This document shows, piece after piece, positions 25,832 to 32,751 of a stretch of DNA of 64,000 nucleotides (position 1 is the first letter of the stretch; the number at the start of each line of letters is the position of its first letter). The notes under the pieces are model-generated. The model searched no databases, was not told where the DNA came from, and worked only from the letters and a program-made list of their open reading frames with translations. A program made the translations under genes and the position numbers. The stretch is from Fuscovulum sp. (GTDB lineage Bacteria > Pseudomonadota > Alphaproteobacteria > Rhodobacterales > Rhodobacteraceae), in assembly GCA_035192965.1 (NCBI GenBank), contig CP136571.1:1570501-1634500 (forward strand), written 5' to 3'.

Positions 25832-28198
25832 ATGAATGGCTGGGATGAGAATGAAGCCTTTGAGGCGGCGGCGGTGCCGCTGTCGCAGCGCGCCTTGCAG
25901 GCAGCGCGGCCTGCGGCCTATCTGGATGATCTGAACCCCGCGCAGCGTGCTGCGGTTGAGGCGTTGGATGGCCCGGTGCTGATGCTGGCCGGGGCCGGAA
26001 CGGGCAAGACCAAGGCGCTGACGGCGCGGATCGTGCATCTGCTGCGCATGGGCAAGGCGCGCCCGAACGAGATTCTGGCGGTGACCTTTACCAACAAGGC
26101 CGCGCGCGAGATGAAATTGCGCGTGGGTCGGTTGCTGGGCGAGGTGGCCGAGGGGATGCCCTGGATGGGCACGTTCCATTCGCTTTCGGTCAAGATCCTG
26201 CGGCGGCATGCGGAACTGGTGGAGTTGAAGTCGAACTTCACCATTCTGGACACGGATGATCAGGTGCGGCTGCTGAAGCAGTTGATCCTCGCCGCCAATA
26301 TCGACGAAAAGCGCTGGCCTGCGCGGATGCTGGCAGGGATGATCGACGGCTGGAAGAACCGCGCGCTGACGCCGGAGCGCGTGCCGTCAAGCGAGGCGAG
26401 CGGATACAACAACCGCGGGACAGAGTTGTACGCCCAGTATCAGGAACGTCTGCGCACGCTGAACGCCTGCGATTTCGGCGATCTGCTGCTGCATTGCGTG
26501 GCGATCTTTCAGGCCAATCCCGATGTTCTGGCGCAGTACCAGCGGTGGTTCCGTTACATTCTGGTGGACGAGTATCAGGATACCAACGTCTGCCAATATC
26601 TGTGGCTGCGGCTGCTTGCGCAGGCGCATCGGAACATCTGCTGCGTGGGGGATGACGACCAGTCGATCTATGGCTGGCGCGGGGCCGAGGTGGGCAACAT
26701 CCTGCGGTTTGAAAAGGATTTCCCCGGCGCGCATGTGGTGCGGCTGGAGCAGAATTACCGATCGACGCCGCATATCCTTGCTGCGGCGTCAGGGGTGATC
26801 GCGGGCAATGCCGGGCGTCTGGGCAAGACGCTGTGGACCGAGGCGCAGGACGGCGAGAAGGTGCGTCTGATCGGCCATTGGGATGGCGAGGAAGAGGCGC
26901 GTTGGATCGGTGAAGAGGTCGAGGCTTTGCAGCAAGGCCGCCGTGGGTTGCACCCTGTGGGGCTGGACGGGCAGGCGATCCTTGTGCGCGCCAGCCATCA
27001 GATGCGGGCGTTCGAGGACCGGTTTCTGACCATCGGGCTGCCATACCGCGTGATCGGGGGGCCAAGGTTCTATGAGCGGCAGGAGATCCGGGACGCGATG
27101 GCCTATTTCCGGCTGTCGGTTTCGCCTGAGGATGATCTGGCGTTCGAGCGGGTGGTGAACCTGCCCAAGCGGGGGCTGGGTGACAAGGCGCAGGCCGACA
27201 TCCAGCGCACGGCGCGGGGGGCGGGTGTTTCGCTGCACGAGGGCGCGCGGGAGTTGGTGGCGCATGGCGGCATCGGCGGCAAGGGCGCGGGGCAGTTGCG
27301 GGCTTTTGTCGAGGGGATTGATCGCTGGCACCGCGCCACGCGGGTGGTGGATTACGACCATGTGCGGCTGGCCGAGACCATCCTTGAAGAATCCGGCTAT
27401 ACCGAGATGTGGCAGAACGACAAGACGCCCGAGGCGCCGGGGCGGCTGGAGAACCTGAAGGAACTGGTCAAGGCGCTGGAACAGTTCGACAATCTGCAAG
27501 GCTTCCTCGAACACGTCTCGCTTATCATGGACAATGAGACGGAGGAGGGCGGCGAGAAGGTTTCCATCATGACCCTGCACGCGGCGAAGGGTTTGGAGTT
27601 TCCGGTCGTCTTTCTGCCGGGCTGGGAGGATGGATTGTTCCCCAGCCAGCGCAGCATGGATGAGAGCGGGTTGAAGGGATTGGAGGAAGAGCGGCGGCTG
27701 GCCTATGTGGGGATCACACGGGCCGAGGAGCTGTGCACCATTTCCTTCGCGTCGAACCGTCGGGTTTATGGGCAATGGCAAAGCCAGTTGCCCAGCCGGT
27801 TCATCGATGAATTGCCGTCCGACCATGTGGAGGTGCAGACGCCGCCGGGATTGTATGGCGGGGGCTTTGGCGCGGCGGCGCCTTATGCGGTGTCGGCGAT
27901 GGAAGACCGGGTGTCAAAGGCGGATGTCTATGCCTCACCCGGCTGGAAGCGGATGCAGGACCGCGTGCAGTCGCGGGGCGTGTCGCAACCGCGCGAGGCG
28001 CGGGGGATGGTGATTGATGCGACCGTGGTATCGGCGCATAGCGAAGGGGACCGGGTGTTCCACCGCAAGTTCGGCTATGGGATCGTGATCGGGATCGAGG
28101 GCGATAAGCTGGAGATCGATTTTTCCAAGGCCGGGATCAAGAAGGTGGTGGCGGGGTTCATCGTCGATGCGGATGATGCCGATGAGGTACCGTTCTAA
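25832..28198 (+). CDS. uvrD: ATP-dependent DNA helicase UvrD/PcrA
   Basis: A 788-aa superfamily 1A 3'-5' helicase for nucleotide-excision and mismatch repair. All core motifs are visible: Q-motif LNPAQRAAV, Walker A AGAGTGKT (about residues 53-60), motif Ia TFTNKAAREMKLRV, Walker B VDEYQDTN, motif III DDDQSIYGWRGAE, motif IV VRLEQNYRST, motif V VSIMTLHAAKGLEFPVVF and motif VI AYVGITRAEELC. The C-terminus has a Tudor-like FHRKFGYGIVIGIEGDKLEIDFSKAGIKKV as in PcrA/UvrD, used to contact RNA polymerase. It is convergent with benE across a hairpin cluster. Confidence 0.96.
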   Translation: MNGWDENEAFEAAAVPLSQRALQAARPAAYLDDLNPAQRAAVEALDGPVLMLAGAGTGKTKALTARIVHLLRMGKARPNEILAVTFTNKAAREMKLRVGRLLGEVAEGMPWMGTFHSLSVKILRRHAELVELKSNFTILDTDDQVRLLKQLILAANIDEKRWPARMLAGMIDGWKNRALTPERVPSSEASGYNNRGTELYAQYQERLRTLNACDFGDLLLHCVAIFQANPDVLAQYQRWFRYILVDEYQDTNVCQYLWLRLLAQAHRNICCVGDDDQSIYGWRGAEVGNILRFEKDFPGAHVVRLEQNYRSTPHILAAASGVIAGNAGRLGKTLWTEAQDGEKVRLIGHWDGEEEARWIGEEVEALQQGRRGLHPVGLDGQAILVRASHQMRAFEDRFLTIGLPYRVIGGPRFYERQEIRDAMAYFRLSVSPEDDLAFERVVNLPKRGLGDKAQADIQRTARGAGVSLHEGARELVAHGGIGGKGAGQLRAFVEGIDRWHRATRVVDYDHVRLAETILEESGYTEMWQNDKTPEAPGRLENLKELVKALEQFDNLQGFLEHVSLIMDNETEEGGEKVSIMTLHAAKGLEFPVVFLPGWEDGLFPSQRSMDESGLKGLEEERRLAYVGITRAEELCTISFASNRRVYGQWQSQLPSRFIDELPSDHVEVQTPPGLYGGGFGAAAPYAVSAMEDRVSKADVYASPGWKRMQDRVQSRGVSQPREARGMVIDATVVSAHSEGDRVFHRKFGYGIVIGIEGDKLEIDFSKAGIKKVVAGFIVDADDADEVPF

Positions 28199-28203
28199 GG
28201 AAA

Positions 28204-28320
28204 GCGTTTCCTGACGCAGGAAACGCGACGATTTCTGCACGCAGAAATCGGATGGGGCGATGCCGGTGGTTGGCGTTTTCTGCGTGCAGAAAACGGCGCG
28301 ATTTCTGCGTTAGAAATCGC
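28204..28320. repeat. Cluster of four hairpins between uvrD and benE
   Basis: Inverted repeats lie at 28204-28226 (arms GCGTTTCCTG-like), 28229-28250 (CGATTTCTGC/GCAGAAATCG), 28274-28295 (CGTTTTCTGC/GCAGAAAACG) and 28298-28320 (GCGATTTCT/AGAAATCGC). The stems share the ..TTTC.. / ..GAAA.. core with the clusters at 8436 and 15246. They separate two convergent genes. Confidence 0.85.
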
Positions 28321-29462
28321 TACCTCGCGGCACGGTCCAGCCCCCAGATCGCAAGCCCCGCCAAGAGCCCCCAGAAGGCCGCGCCGATGCCTGCGAAGGC
28401 TACACCCGCGCCAGTGACGGCCAGCGTGATCGTGGCGGCGAAGCGCTGGTCTGGTGTGGCGAAGGCCCCGGTCAGCGCGCCCATGAGCGGGCCGAGCAAG
28501 GCCAGCGCCACAAGGGCGGTCATCAGGGCGGGGGGCAAGGCGTTCAGAATGGCAATGACGACCGGGCCGGTCAGGCCCAGCATCACCCAAACCCCCGCAT
28601 AGGCAAGCCCCACCTTCCAGCGCTGGCTGCGGTCGGGGTGGACATCGTCACCCATGCAGATGGCAGCAGTGATGGCGGCCATGTTCACCGTATGCGCGCC
28701 AAACAATGCGGCGATGGCCGAGATGCCGCCTGTCACCGTAAGGGCCGAGGCGACGGGCGGCTCATACCCCGCCGCGCGCATGGTGGCAAAGCCCGGCAGG
28801 TTCTGCGAGGCCATGGTCACCAGGTAAAGCGGCAGGCCAAGGCCGATCAGGGCGGACCAGTGCCATTCGGGCCAGATCAGCACGGGTGTCGGCGGCAGGG
28901 GTGGCAGGGGCGGCAGGGTGGTGGTTCCACTCAGGAAGGCTGTGGCGAGGCCTGCGGCAAGGGCGGCAAGCACGGCGACGGCGGGATTCTTGAGGCGGAC
29001 GAGGGCGAATAGGCCGACCATCGGGGCGACGAGCAGGGGCGCGGCTTCCAGCGCGCTGGCGCCTTTCAGGACGAATGGGAGCAAGACACCCGCCAGCATC
29101 GCGGCGGCGATGGCATCGGGGATGCGGGCCACGAGTGCGCCCAGCGGCTTGATCAGGCCGGTCGCTGCGATCAACAGGCCCGCGAGCAGGAAGGCGGCCA
29201 CGCCTTCGGCCATGGTGTAGCCCGCTGATGCGGCAATGAGCGCCGCGCCCGGGGTGGACCAGGCCAGCACGACCGGAACCCGGTGCCAGGTGGAGAGAAG
29301 GGCGCTGCCTGCGGCTTTGGCGAAGCAGATCGCCATGACCCAGCTTGCGGTCTCAGGCGGGCTTGCCCCGAGCGCCTGAGCGGCGGCGAGGACCAGCGCA
29401 ATGGTGGAGCCATAGCCCACAAGGGCGGCGACGAAGGCGGCGGAAAGAAGGGAAGGGCGCAT
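28320..29462 (-). CDS. benE: BenE family benzoate/H+ symporter-like transporter
   Basis: A 380-aa inner-membrane protein with about twelve hydrophobic segments. Recognisable BenE landmarks are WVMAICFAKAAGSALLSTWHRVPVVLAWSTPGAALIAAS near the N-terminus, a Pro-rich loop (TTTLPPLPPLPPTPVLIWPEW), ASQNLPGFATMRAAGYEPP and FGAHTVNMAAITAAICMG. The founding members take up benzoate by proton symport, but relatives occur where no benzoate pathway is known, and no aromatic genes are seen here. The substrate therefore remains open. The gene ends within the hairpin cluster shared with uvrD. Confidence 0.85.
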   Translation of the reverse strand: MRPSLLSAAFVAALVGYGSTIALVLAAAQALGASPPETASWVMAICFAKAAGSALLSTWHRVPVVLAWSTPGAALIAASAGYTMAEGVAAFLLAGLLIAATGLIKPLGALVARIPDAIAAAMLAGVLLPFVLKGASALEAAPLLVAPMVGLFALVRLKNPAVAVLAALAAGLATAFLSGTTTLPPLPPLPPTPVLIWPEWHWSALIGLGLPLYLVTMASQNLPGFATMRAAGYEPPVASALTVTGGISAIAALFGAHTVNMAAITAAICMGDDVHPDRSQRWKVGLAYAGVWVMLGLTGPVVIAILNALPPALMTALVALALLGPLMGALTGAFATPDQRFAATITLAVTGAGVAFAGIGAAFWGLLAGLAIWGLDRAAR

Positions 29463-29545
29463 CGGGCCTGCCGTTGGGTCGGGTCGGGCGCGACTATCGG
29501 CGGGGCGGTGGCGGGATGCAAGGCGGGTGGGGGGAGAAATGAAAA

Positions 29546-29659
29546 CGGCGGCACCCGAGGGAGGAGGGCGCCGCCGCTGTCGGACGGTCCGGCCAGGGAG
29601 GAGGAGAGGCCGACCGCAGGTTCGACCCGGCCAGGGAGGAGGAGAGGCCAGGCGCGAAT
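29546..29659 (-). ncRNA. Terminal three-hairpin block of the array, last stem a terminator
   Basis: Three motif-bearing hairpins (29621-29659, 29585-29616, 29546-29576) follow one another at 37-42 bp without the usual spacer. The last has a CGGCGGC/GCCGCCG stem and is followed on the minus strand by TTTTCATTTC, so it probably doubles as the Rho-independent terminator of the whole operon. Confidence 0.78.
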
Positions 29660-29664
29660 GGGAT

Positions 29665-29730
29665 GCGGCGACCCCGGGAGGAGGTGAGGTCGCCGCTGGT
29701 GCGTCGGGCCCTGGGAGGAGGAGCGGGCCC
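29665..29730 (-). ncRNA. CcsR-like unit 6
   Basis: Hairpins at 29706-29730 (GGGCCC stem) and 29665-29696 (9-bp stem). Its upstream spacer hairpin keeps the position but has changed sequence to GTTAAG/CTTAAC (29741-29757). Confidence 0.8.
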
Positions 29731-29770
29731 TTCGTACGCCGTTAAGGGTTTCTTAACCCCTGAATTTTGC

Positions 29771-29839
29771 GCGGCGACCTCTGGGAGGAGGTAGAGGTCG
29801 CCGCTGGTCCGATGGGCCCTAGGGAGGAGGAGCGGGCCC
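29771..29839 (-). ncRNA. CcsR-like unit 5 (third 108-bp repeat)
   Basis: Hairpins at 29814-29839 and 29771-29804, the latter a perfect 12-bp stem with the 10-base loop; spacer hairpin at 29853-29868. Compared with units 3 and 4 one stem position is a Watson-Crick pair instead of a G-U pair. Confidence 0.82.
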
Positions 29840-29878
29840 TTCGTACATCGGTGGGGCAGGTGTGCCCCTGAATTTTGC

Positions 29879-29947
29879 GCGGCGACCTCTGGGAGGAGGT
29901 AGAGGCCGCCGCTGGTCCGATGGGCCCTAGGGAGGAGGAGCGGGCCC
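29879..29947 (-). ncRNA. CcsR-like unit 4 (second 108-bp repeat)
   Basis: Hairpins at 29922-29947 and 29879-29912, nearly identical to unit 3 and shifted by exactly 108 bp; the spacer hairpin is at 29961-29976. Confidence 0.82.
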
Positions 29948-29986
29948 TTCGTACTTCGGTGGGGCAGCTGTGCCCCTGAATTTTGC

Positions 29987-30055
29987 GCGGCGACCTCTGG
30001 GAGGAGGTAGAGGCCGCCGCTGGTCCGTCGGGCCCTAGGGAGGAGGAGCGGGCCC
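29987..30055 (-). ncRNA. CcsR-like unit 3 (first of three 108-bp repeats)
   Basis: Hairpins GGGCCC/GGGCCC (30030-30055) and a 12-bp stem at 29987-30020. It begins a run of three near-identical units with an exact 108-bp period, including the spacer hairpin GGGGCA/TGCCCC at 30069-30084 upstream of it. Confidence 0.82.
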
Positions 30056-30095
30056 TTCGTACATCGGTGGGGCAGGTGTGCCCCGGAATTCGGAT

Positions 30096-30164
30096 GCGGC
30101 GGTTCCTGGGAGGAGGAGCGGAACCGCCGCTTTTCCGTATGTCCCCAGGGAGGAGGAGGGGGAC
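30096..30164 (-). ncRNA. CcsR-like unit 2
   Basis: A two-hairpin unit: GTCCCC/GGGGAC (30141-30164) and an 11-bp stem at 30096-30130, both with CCTCCTCCC in the loop. It is divergent in stem sequence from the following three units. Confidence 0.8.
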
Positions 30165-30215
30165 GTCGGATCAATTATGGAAGTCTACGCACGAGCGCGG
30201 CTTCCGGATCAAAGT

Positions 30216-30283
30216 GCGGCGACGCCAGGGAGGAGGAGAAGCGCCGCCGCTTTTGCCAAGAACCCCGGGAGGAGGTGGGGTTC
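30216..30283 (-). ncRNA. CcsR-like unit 1 (promoter-proximal)
   Basis: The first two-hairpin unit, starting 10 bases after the DUF1127 stop. Hairpin GAACCCC/GGGGTTC (30260-30283) is followed by a longer GC-rich hairpin (30216-30250) whose stem contains a G-U pair in the minus-strand RNA. Both loops carry CCTCCTCCC. A 50-base spacer with a GGAAG/CTTCC hairpin separates it from unit 2. Confidence 0.8.
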
Positions 30284-30293
30284 AGCAAGAAAC

Positions 30294-30509
30294 TTATTTG
30301 CCGTAGGCCGCTTCGCGGGCCACGGAAAGAATGTCGACGCGGGCGATGCCGAGATCGGCCAGCTCCCGATCCGTCAGCGTGTTGAGTTCGCGGACAGTTT
30401 GATTAAACACGGCGCGGCGGGCCAGGTTCGCTTTCGTCAGGGCCACAAAGCCCGAGATGCGATCAGCCAGCGAGAAGGACGCAGCGCGGGAGGAATTGAT
30501 ATAAGCCAT
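30294..30509 (-). CDS. ccaF1: DUF1127 small protein, CcaF1-like
   Basis: A 71-aa basic protein: MAYINSSRAASFSLADRISGFVALTKANLARRAVFNQTVRELNTLTDRELADLGIARVDILSVAREAAYGK. The C-terminal RELNTLTDRELADLGI segment is the DUF1127 (YjiS) signature. In R. sphaeroides the homologous gene RSP_6037 (CcaF1) is co-transcribed with the CcsR RNAs and its product acts on RNA processing. Here it lies 10 bases upstream of the hairpin array and downstream of an RpoH-like promoter, the same arrangement. The start at 30509 is preferred, because the longer frame crosses the promoter. Confidence 0.88.
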   Translation of the reverse strand: MAYINSSRAASFSLADRISGFVALTKANLARRAVFNQTVRELNTLTDRELADLGIARVDILSVAREAAYGK

Positions 30510-30574
30510 TTCGATCAGCCTCAGTTTGTTACACCATCGTATCTGAACAACGTTCTGTCGCGCTGTTACCGGAA

Positions 30575-30603
30575 ACATGGGGCATATGCTGCAGTTGCAC
30601 AAT
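30575..30603 (-). promoter_or_regulatory. RpoH-type heat-shock promoter for ccaF1 and the RNA array
   Basis: On the minus strand ATTGTGC (30597-30603), a 14-base spacer and CCCCATGT (30575-30582) match the sigma-32 pattern CTTGAAA-N13/14-CCCCATNT, perfectly in the -10 element. It lies 66 bases upstream of the start codon. R. sphaeroides CcsR transcription is RpoHI/RpoHII-dependent, which fits. Confidence 0.7.
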
Positions 30604-30770
30604 AGCGCGGGTCTGCAATGCTGCCATGCAGCAATCGCATGGCTAACCGTCACGAAAACGTCATTAATTTCATGGGTTTCGCTGAAAACCTGAGCAAATG
30701 GTCAACTCGGACTTGCCGAGTGCCGCAAAGATAACGAGGTTTGCCGAAACCTTGAGCAGGAGAAGAACAG

Positions 30771-31847
30771 ATGGCGGTTTCGCGAGAGTTAATCATGCGG
30801 GCTTTGGCCGGTGTCGGATTGCCGGGCGGGGGGGATCTGGTGTCGCGCGACCTGATTCGTGCGGTCACGGTTGACGGCGGAACGGTGCGCTTTGTCATCG
30901 AGGCAGAAAGCCCCGAGGCGGCGCGGGCGCTGGGGCCGGTGCAGGCCGCGGCCGAGGCAGCGGTGCGGCAGTTGGACGGGGTGGACAGCGTTCAGGTGGT
31001 GATGACGGCGCATGGACCGGCGGCCAAGCCTGCCGCGCCGCCCACGTTGAAGATCGGCCAGCACCCGACACCGCAGCAGGGCGGGCCGCAGAAGGTTTCT
31101 GGTGTGGACCGGATCATCGCGGTGGGCAGCGGCAAGGGGGGCGTGGGGAAATCAACGGTTTCGTCGAACCTTGCGGTCGCGCTGGCGCGTCAGGGACGGC
31201 GGGTAGGGCTGCTGGATGCCGATATTTATGGCCCAAGCCAGCCCCGGATGATGGGCGTGAACAAGCGCCCGGCCAGCCCGGATGGCAAGATTATCGAGCC
31301 GTTGCATGCACATGGCGTGACCATGATGTCCATCGGCTTGATGCTGAAGGAAGATGAGGCGGTGATCTGGCGCGGGCCGATGATTATGGGGGCGTTGCAG
31401 CAATTGCTGGGTCAGGTGGCCTGGGGCAAGCTGGATGTGCTGATCATCGACCTGCCGCCGGGGACGGGGGATATTCAGTTGTCGCTGGCGCAGCGGACGC
31501 AATTGACGGGGGCGCTGGTGGTATCGACGCCGCAGGATGTGGCGCTGCTGGATGCGCGCAAGGCGCTGGACATGTTCGTGAAGCTGAAGGTGCCGGTGCT
31601 GGGGCTGATCGAGAACATGTCTACTTATATCTGCCCCAACTGCGGACATGAGGCGCATATCTTTGGCCATGGCGGGGTGGCCGCGGAGGCGGCCAAGCTG
31701 GATTTGCCGTTTCTGGGCGAAATCCCGTTGAGCCTGGATGTGCGGGTTGCGGGGGACAGCGGCACGCCGATCGCGGCGGGCGAAGGGCCGATTTCAGAGG
31801 CTTATGCGCGGTTGGCGCATCGGTTGATTGCGGGGGGGATGGCGTAA
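30771..31847 (+). CDS. mrp: Mrp/ApbC/NBP35-type iron-sulfur cluster carrier ATPase
   Basis: A 358-aa protein with an N-terminal MIP18-like (DUF59) domain of about 80 residues, a Pro-rich linker, and a deviant Walker A P-loop [19 protein letters not shown] (about residues 117-135). The cluster-binding CxxC is in [14 protein letters not shown] (Cys at about 288 and 291), and the Mrp phrase [14 protein letters not shown] is present. It transfers Fe-S clusters to apoproteins in the cytoplasm. It is divergent from the DUF1127 operon. Confidence 0.93.
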   Translation: MAVSRELIMRALAGVGLPGGGDLVSRDLIRAVTVDGGTVRFVIEAESPEAARALGPVQAAAEAAVRQLDGVDSVQVVMTAHGPAAKPAAPPTLKIGQHPTPQQGGPQKVSGVDRIIAVGSGKGGVGKSTVSSNLAVALARQGRRVGLLDADIYGPSQPRMMGVNKRPASPDGKIIEPLHAHGVTMMSIGLMLKEDEAVIWRGPMIMGALQQLLGQVAWGKLDVLIIDLPPGTGDIQLSLAQRTQLTGALVVSTPQDVALLDARKALDMFVKLKVPVLGLIENMSTYICPNCGHEAHIFGHGGVAAEAAKLDLPFLGEIPLSLDVRVAGDSGTPIAAGEGPISEAYARLAHRLIAGGMA

Positions 31848-31874
31848 ATTCTGGCTTTGCCGCAAGGGGTTGGC

Positions 31875-31981
31875 TGATTTTGGCTGTGCAGCGCCCGGTG
31901 CAGATGCCGGTGCAGACGGCTGTGCATACAAATTCCGGCAGGGTGGGCGCGGGATTAGTGGTTAATGGTGCGCGGATGCAG
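31875..31981. repeat. Intergenic element B with four GTGCAG/T words at 12-bp spacing
   Basis: GTGCAG at 31886, 31898 and 31910 and GTGCAT at 31922, again an exact 12-bp period, followed by ACAAAT and later GTGGTTAA. It aligns over about 100 bases with element A at 3616-3725. Both begin shortly after the stop codon of a plus-strand gene. Confidence 0.7.
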
Positions 31982-32066
31982 GGGCCGGAGGGGGCTGGGC
32001 GCGGGCGCTTTGCGTGACCATATAGAGGTGACAGTTTCTGATCCCGATTTTGTAAGAGGTAAGACC

Positions 32067-32264
32067 ATGAGCATCGACCTGCCGCCGATCCCCGATCTTG
32101 CGCCTTTCCTTGCGCCGCAGGAGACCGAGAAGAAGAAAAGTCGCGGTGGGCGCAACACGGCGATTGCGATCGGTACGGTGCTGATCTTGTCGGATGGATC
32201 GGAATGCGTGGTCGCGGCCTTTGATGCGCAGGGAAATCCGCTTTGCCATCCGGTTCAGAACTGA
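32067..32264 (+). CDS. Small protein of unknown function
   Basis: A 65-aa protein: MSIDLPPIPDLAPFLAPQETEKKKSRGGRNTAIAIGTVLILSDGSECVVAAFDAQGNPLCHPVQN. The N-terminal third is Pro-rich and disordered-looking, followed by a basic KKKSRGGR patch and a short strand-rich segment with two Cys. GAGGT lies seven bases ahead of the ATG at 32067, supporting expression. A longer frame from 31965 overlaps element B and is not favoured. I recognise no family. Confidence 0.6.
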   Translation: MSIDLPPIPDLAPFLAPQETEKKKSRGGRNTAIAIGTVLILSDGSECVVAAFDAQGNPLCHPVQN

Positions 32265-32543
32265 CCTTCCTTTAGATTTTGCACTGTCCCGTGTTTGGGG
32301 ATGCCCCGGGTCCGGCCCGGGCGGGGTTGGCCTTTGGCTGCTTAGGCGTTGCAACTGTGCGGCGGGCAGGGGCCGCGATTGCGGGCCTTTGCCGGGGCGG
32401 ATTGGGCCGGTTCGGCGCGAATCACTTTGCCGGGAAATCATGGGTAAGGCGGAGAAAATGGGCCTGATGGGGCCTGTTTCGGGCTGTCTGCGGGGGCTTT
32501 CGCGGCCCCAGGCAGTGGCCATGCCGGAGTGTGCGAAAAAAGT
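32265..32543. other. Gap without recognised gene
   Basis: After the small protein this stretch holds a GC palindrome (CCCGGG TCCGG CCCGGG near 32303-32320) and otherwise only open frames without ribosome sites or family-like sequence. No RNase P RNA or other structured RNA was recognised here. Confidence 0.5.
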
Positions 32544-32626
32544 TGGGAAATTGTGGGAAAAGCCCCCGCTCACTTTCGATCACTACATATTGTGATTGAG
32601 TGAGGCTATTCTGCGTATTTGTGGGA
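32544..32626 (+). promoter_or_regulatory. MraZ-box-like repeats and an inverted repeat upstream of the dcw cluster
   Basis: TGGGA-N5-TGGGA (32544-32558) equals the spacing of MraZ operator repeats (TGGGN separated by 5 bases), with a further TGGGA at 32622. Between them lies a nested inverted repeat: TCACT (32570)/AGTGA (32599) outside and ATCAC (32579)/GTGAT (32592) inside. This is the likely dcw promoter-operator, although it stands about 430-520 bases before mraZ. Confidence 0.55.
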
Positions 32627-32751
32627 TTTAGGCTGTGGATAACCCCACAAAATGCTGTGTCGGGCGGGTTGCCTGAACAAGATATGCCCGCTTTATCCCA
32701 AAAATTTCCGTTGCATGGGGCAAATTCCCAGAGCATACATGTCTCACGAAG

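Larger units (their letters stand above)
29546..30283 (-). ncRNA. CcsR/cuckoo-type small-RNA array: 15 hairpins with CCTCCTCCC loops
   Basis: On the minus strand fifteen hairpins each present CCTCCTCCC in the loop; the plus-strand GGGAGGAGG words start at 29559, 29596, 29634, 29676, 29713, 29783, 29822, 29891, 29930, 29999, 30038, 30108, 30148, 30228 and 30267. They form two-hairpin units about 39 bp apart, separated by 69-80 bp, with three closely spaced ones at the end. Three stems (at 29879, 29987 and 30216) pair by G-U only if the minus strand is the RNA; on the plus strand these would be A-C mismatches. This design, after a DUF1127 gene, is that of CcsR1-4 of R. sphaeroides, where loops mimic the anti-Shine-Dalgarno. 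Here the array is larger. Confidence 0.88.

Noticed and set aside
29494..30174. A 226-codon minus-strand frame with a 36-residue repeat (GPLLLPRA, LYLLPEVAAQNSG)
   Set aside because: The repeat arises only because the RNA unit is 108 bp, a multiple of three. The frame is built of hairpin sequence, stem changes follow RNA pairing, and no ribosome site precedes it.
29546..30283. CRISPR array
   Set aside because: Repeats are self-complementary hairpins with a constant loop and conserved spacers. There are no unique spacers and no cas genes.
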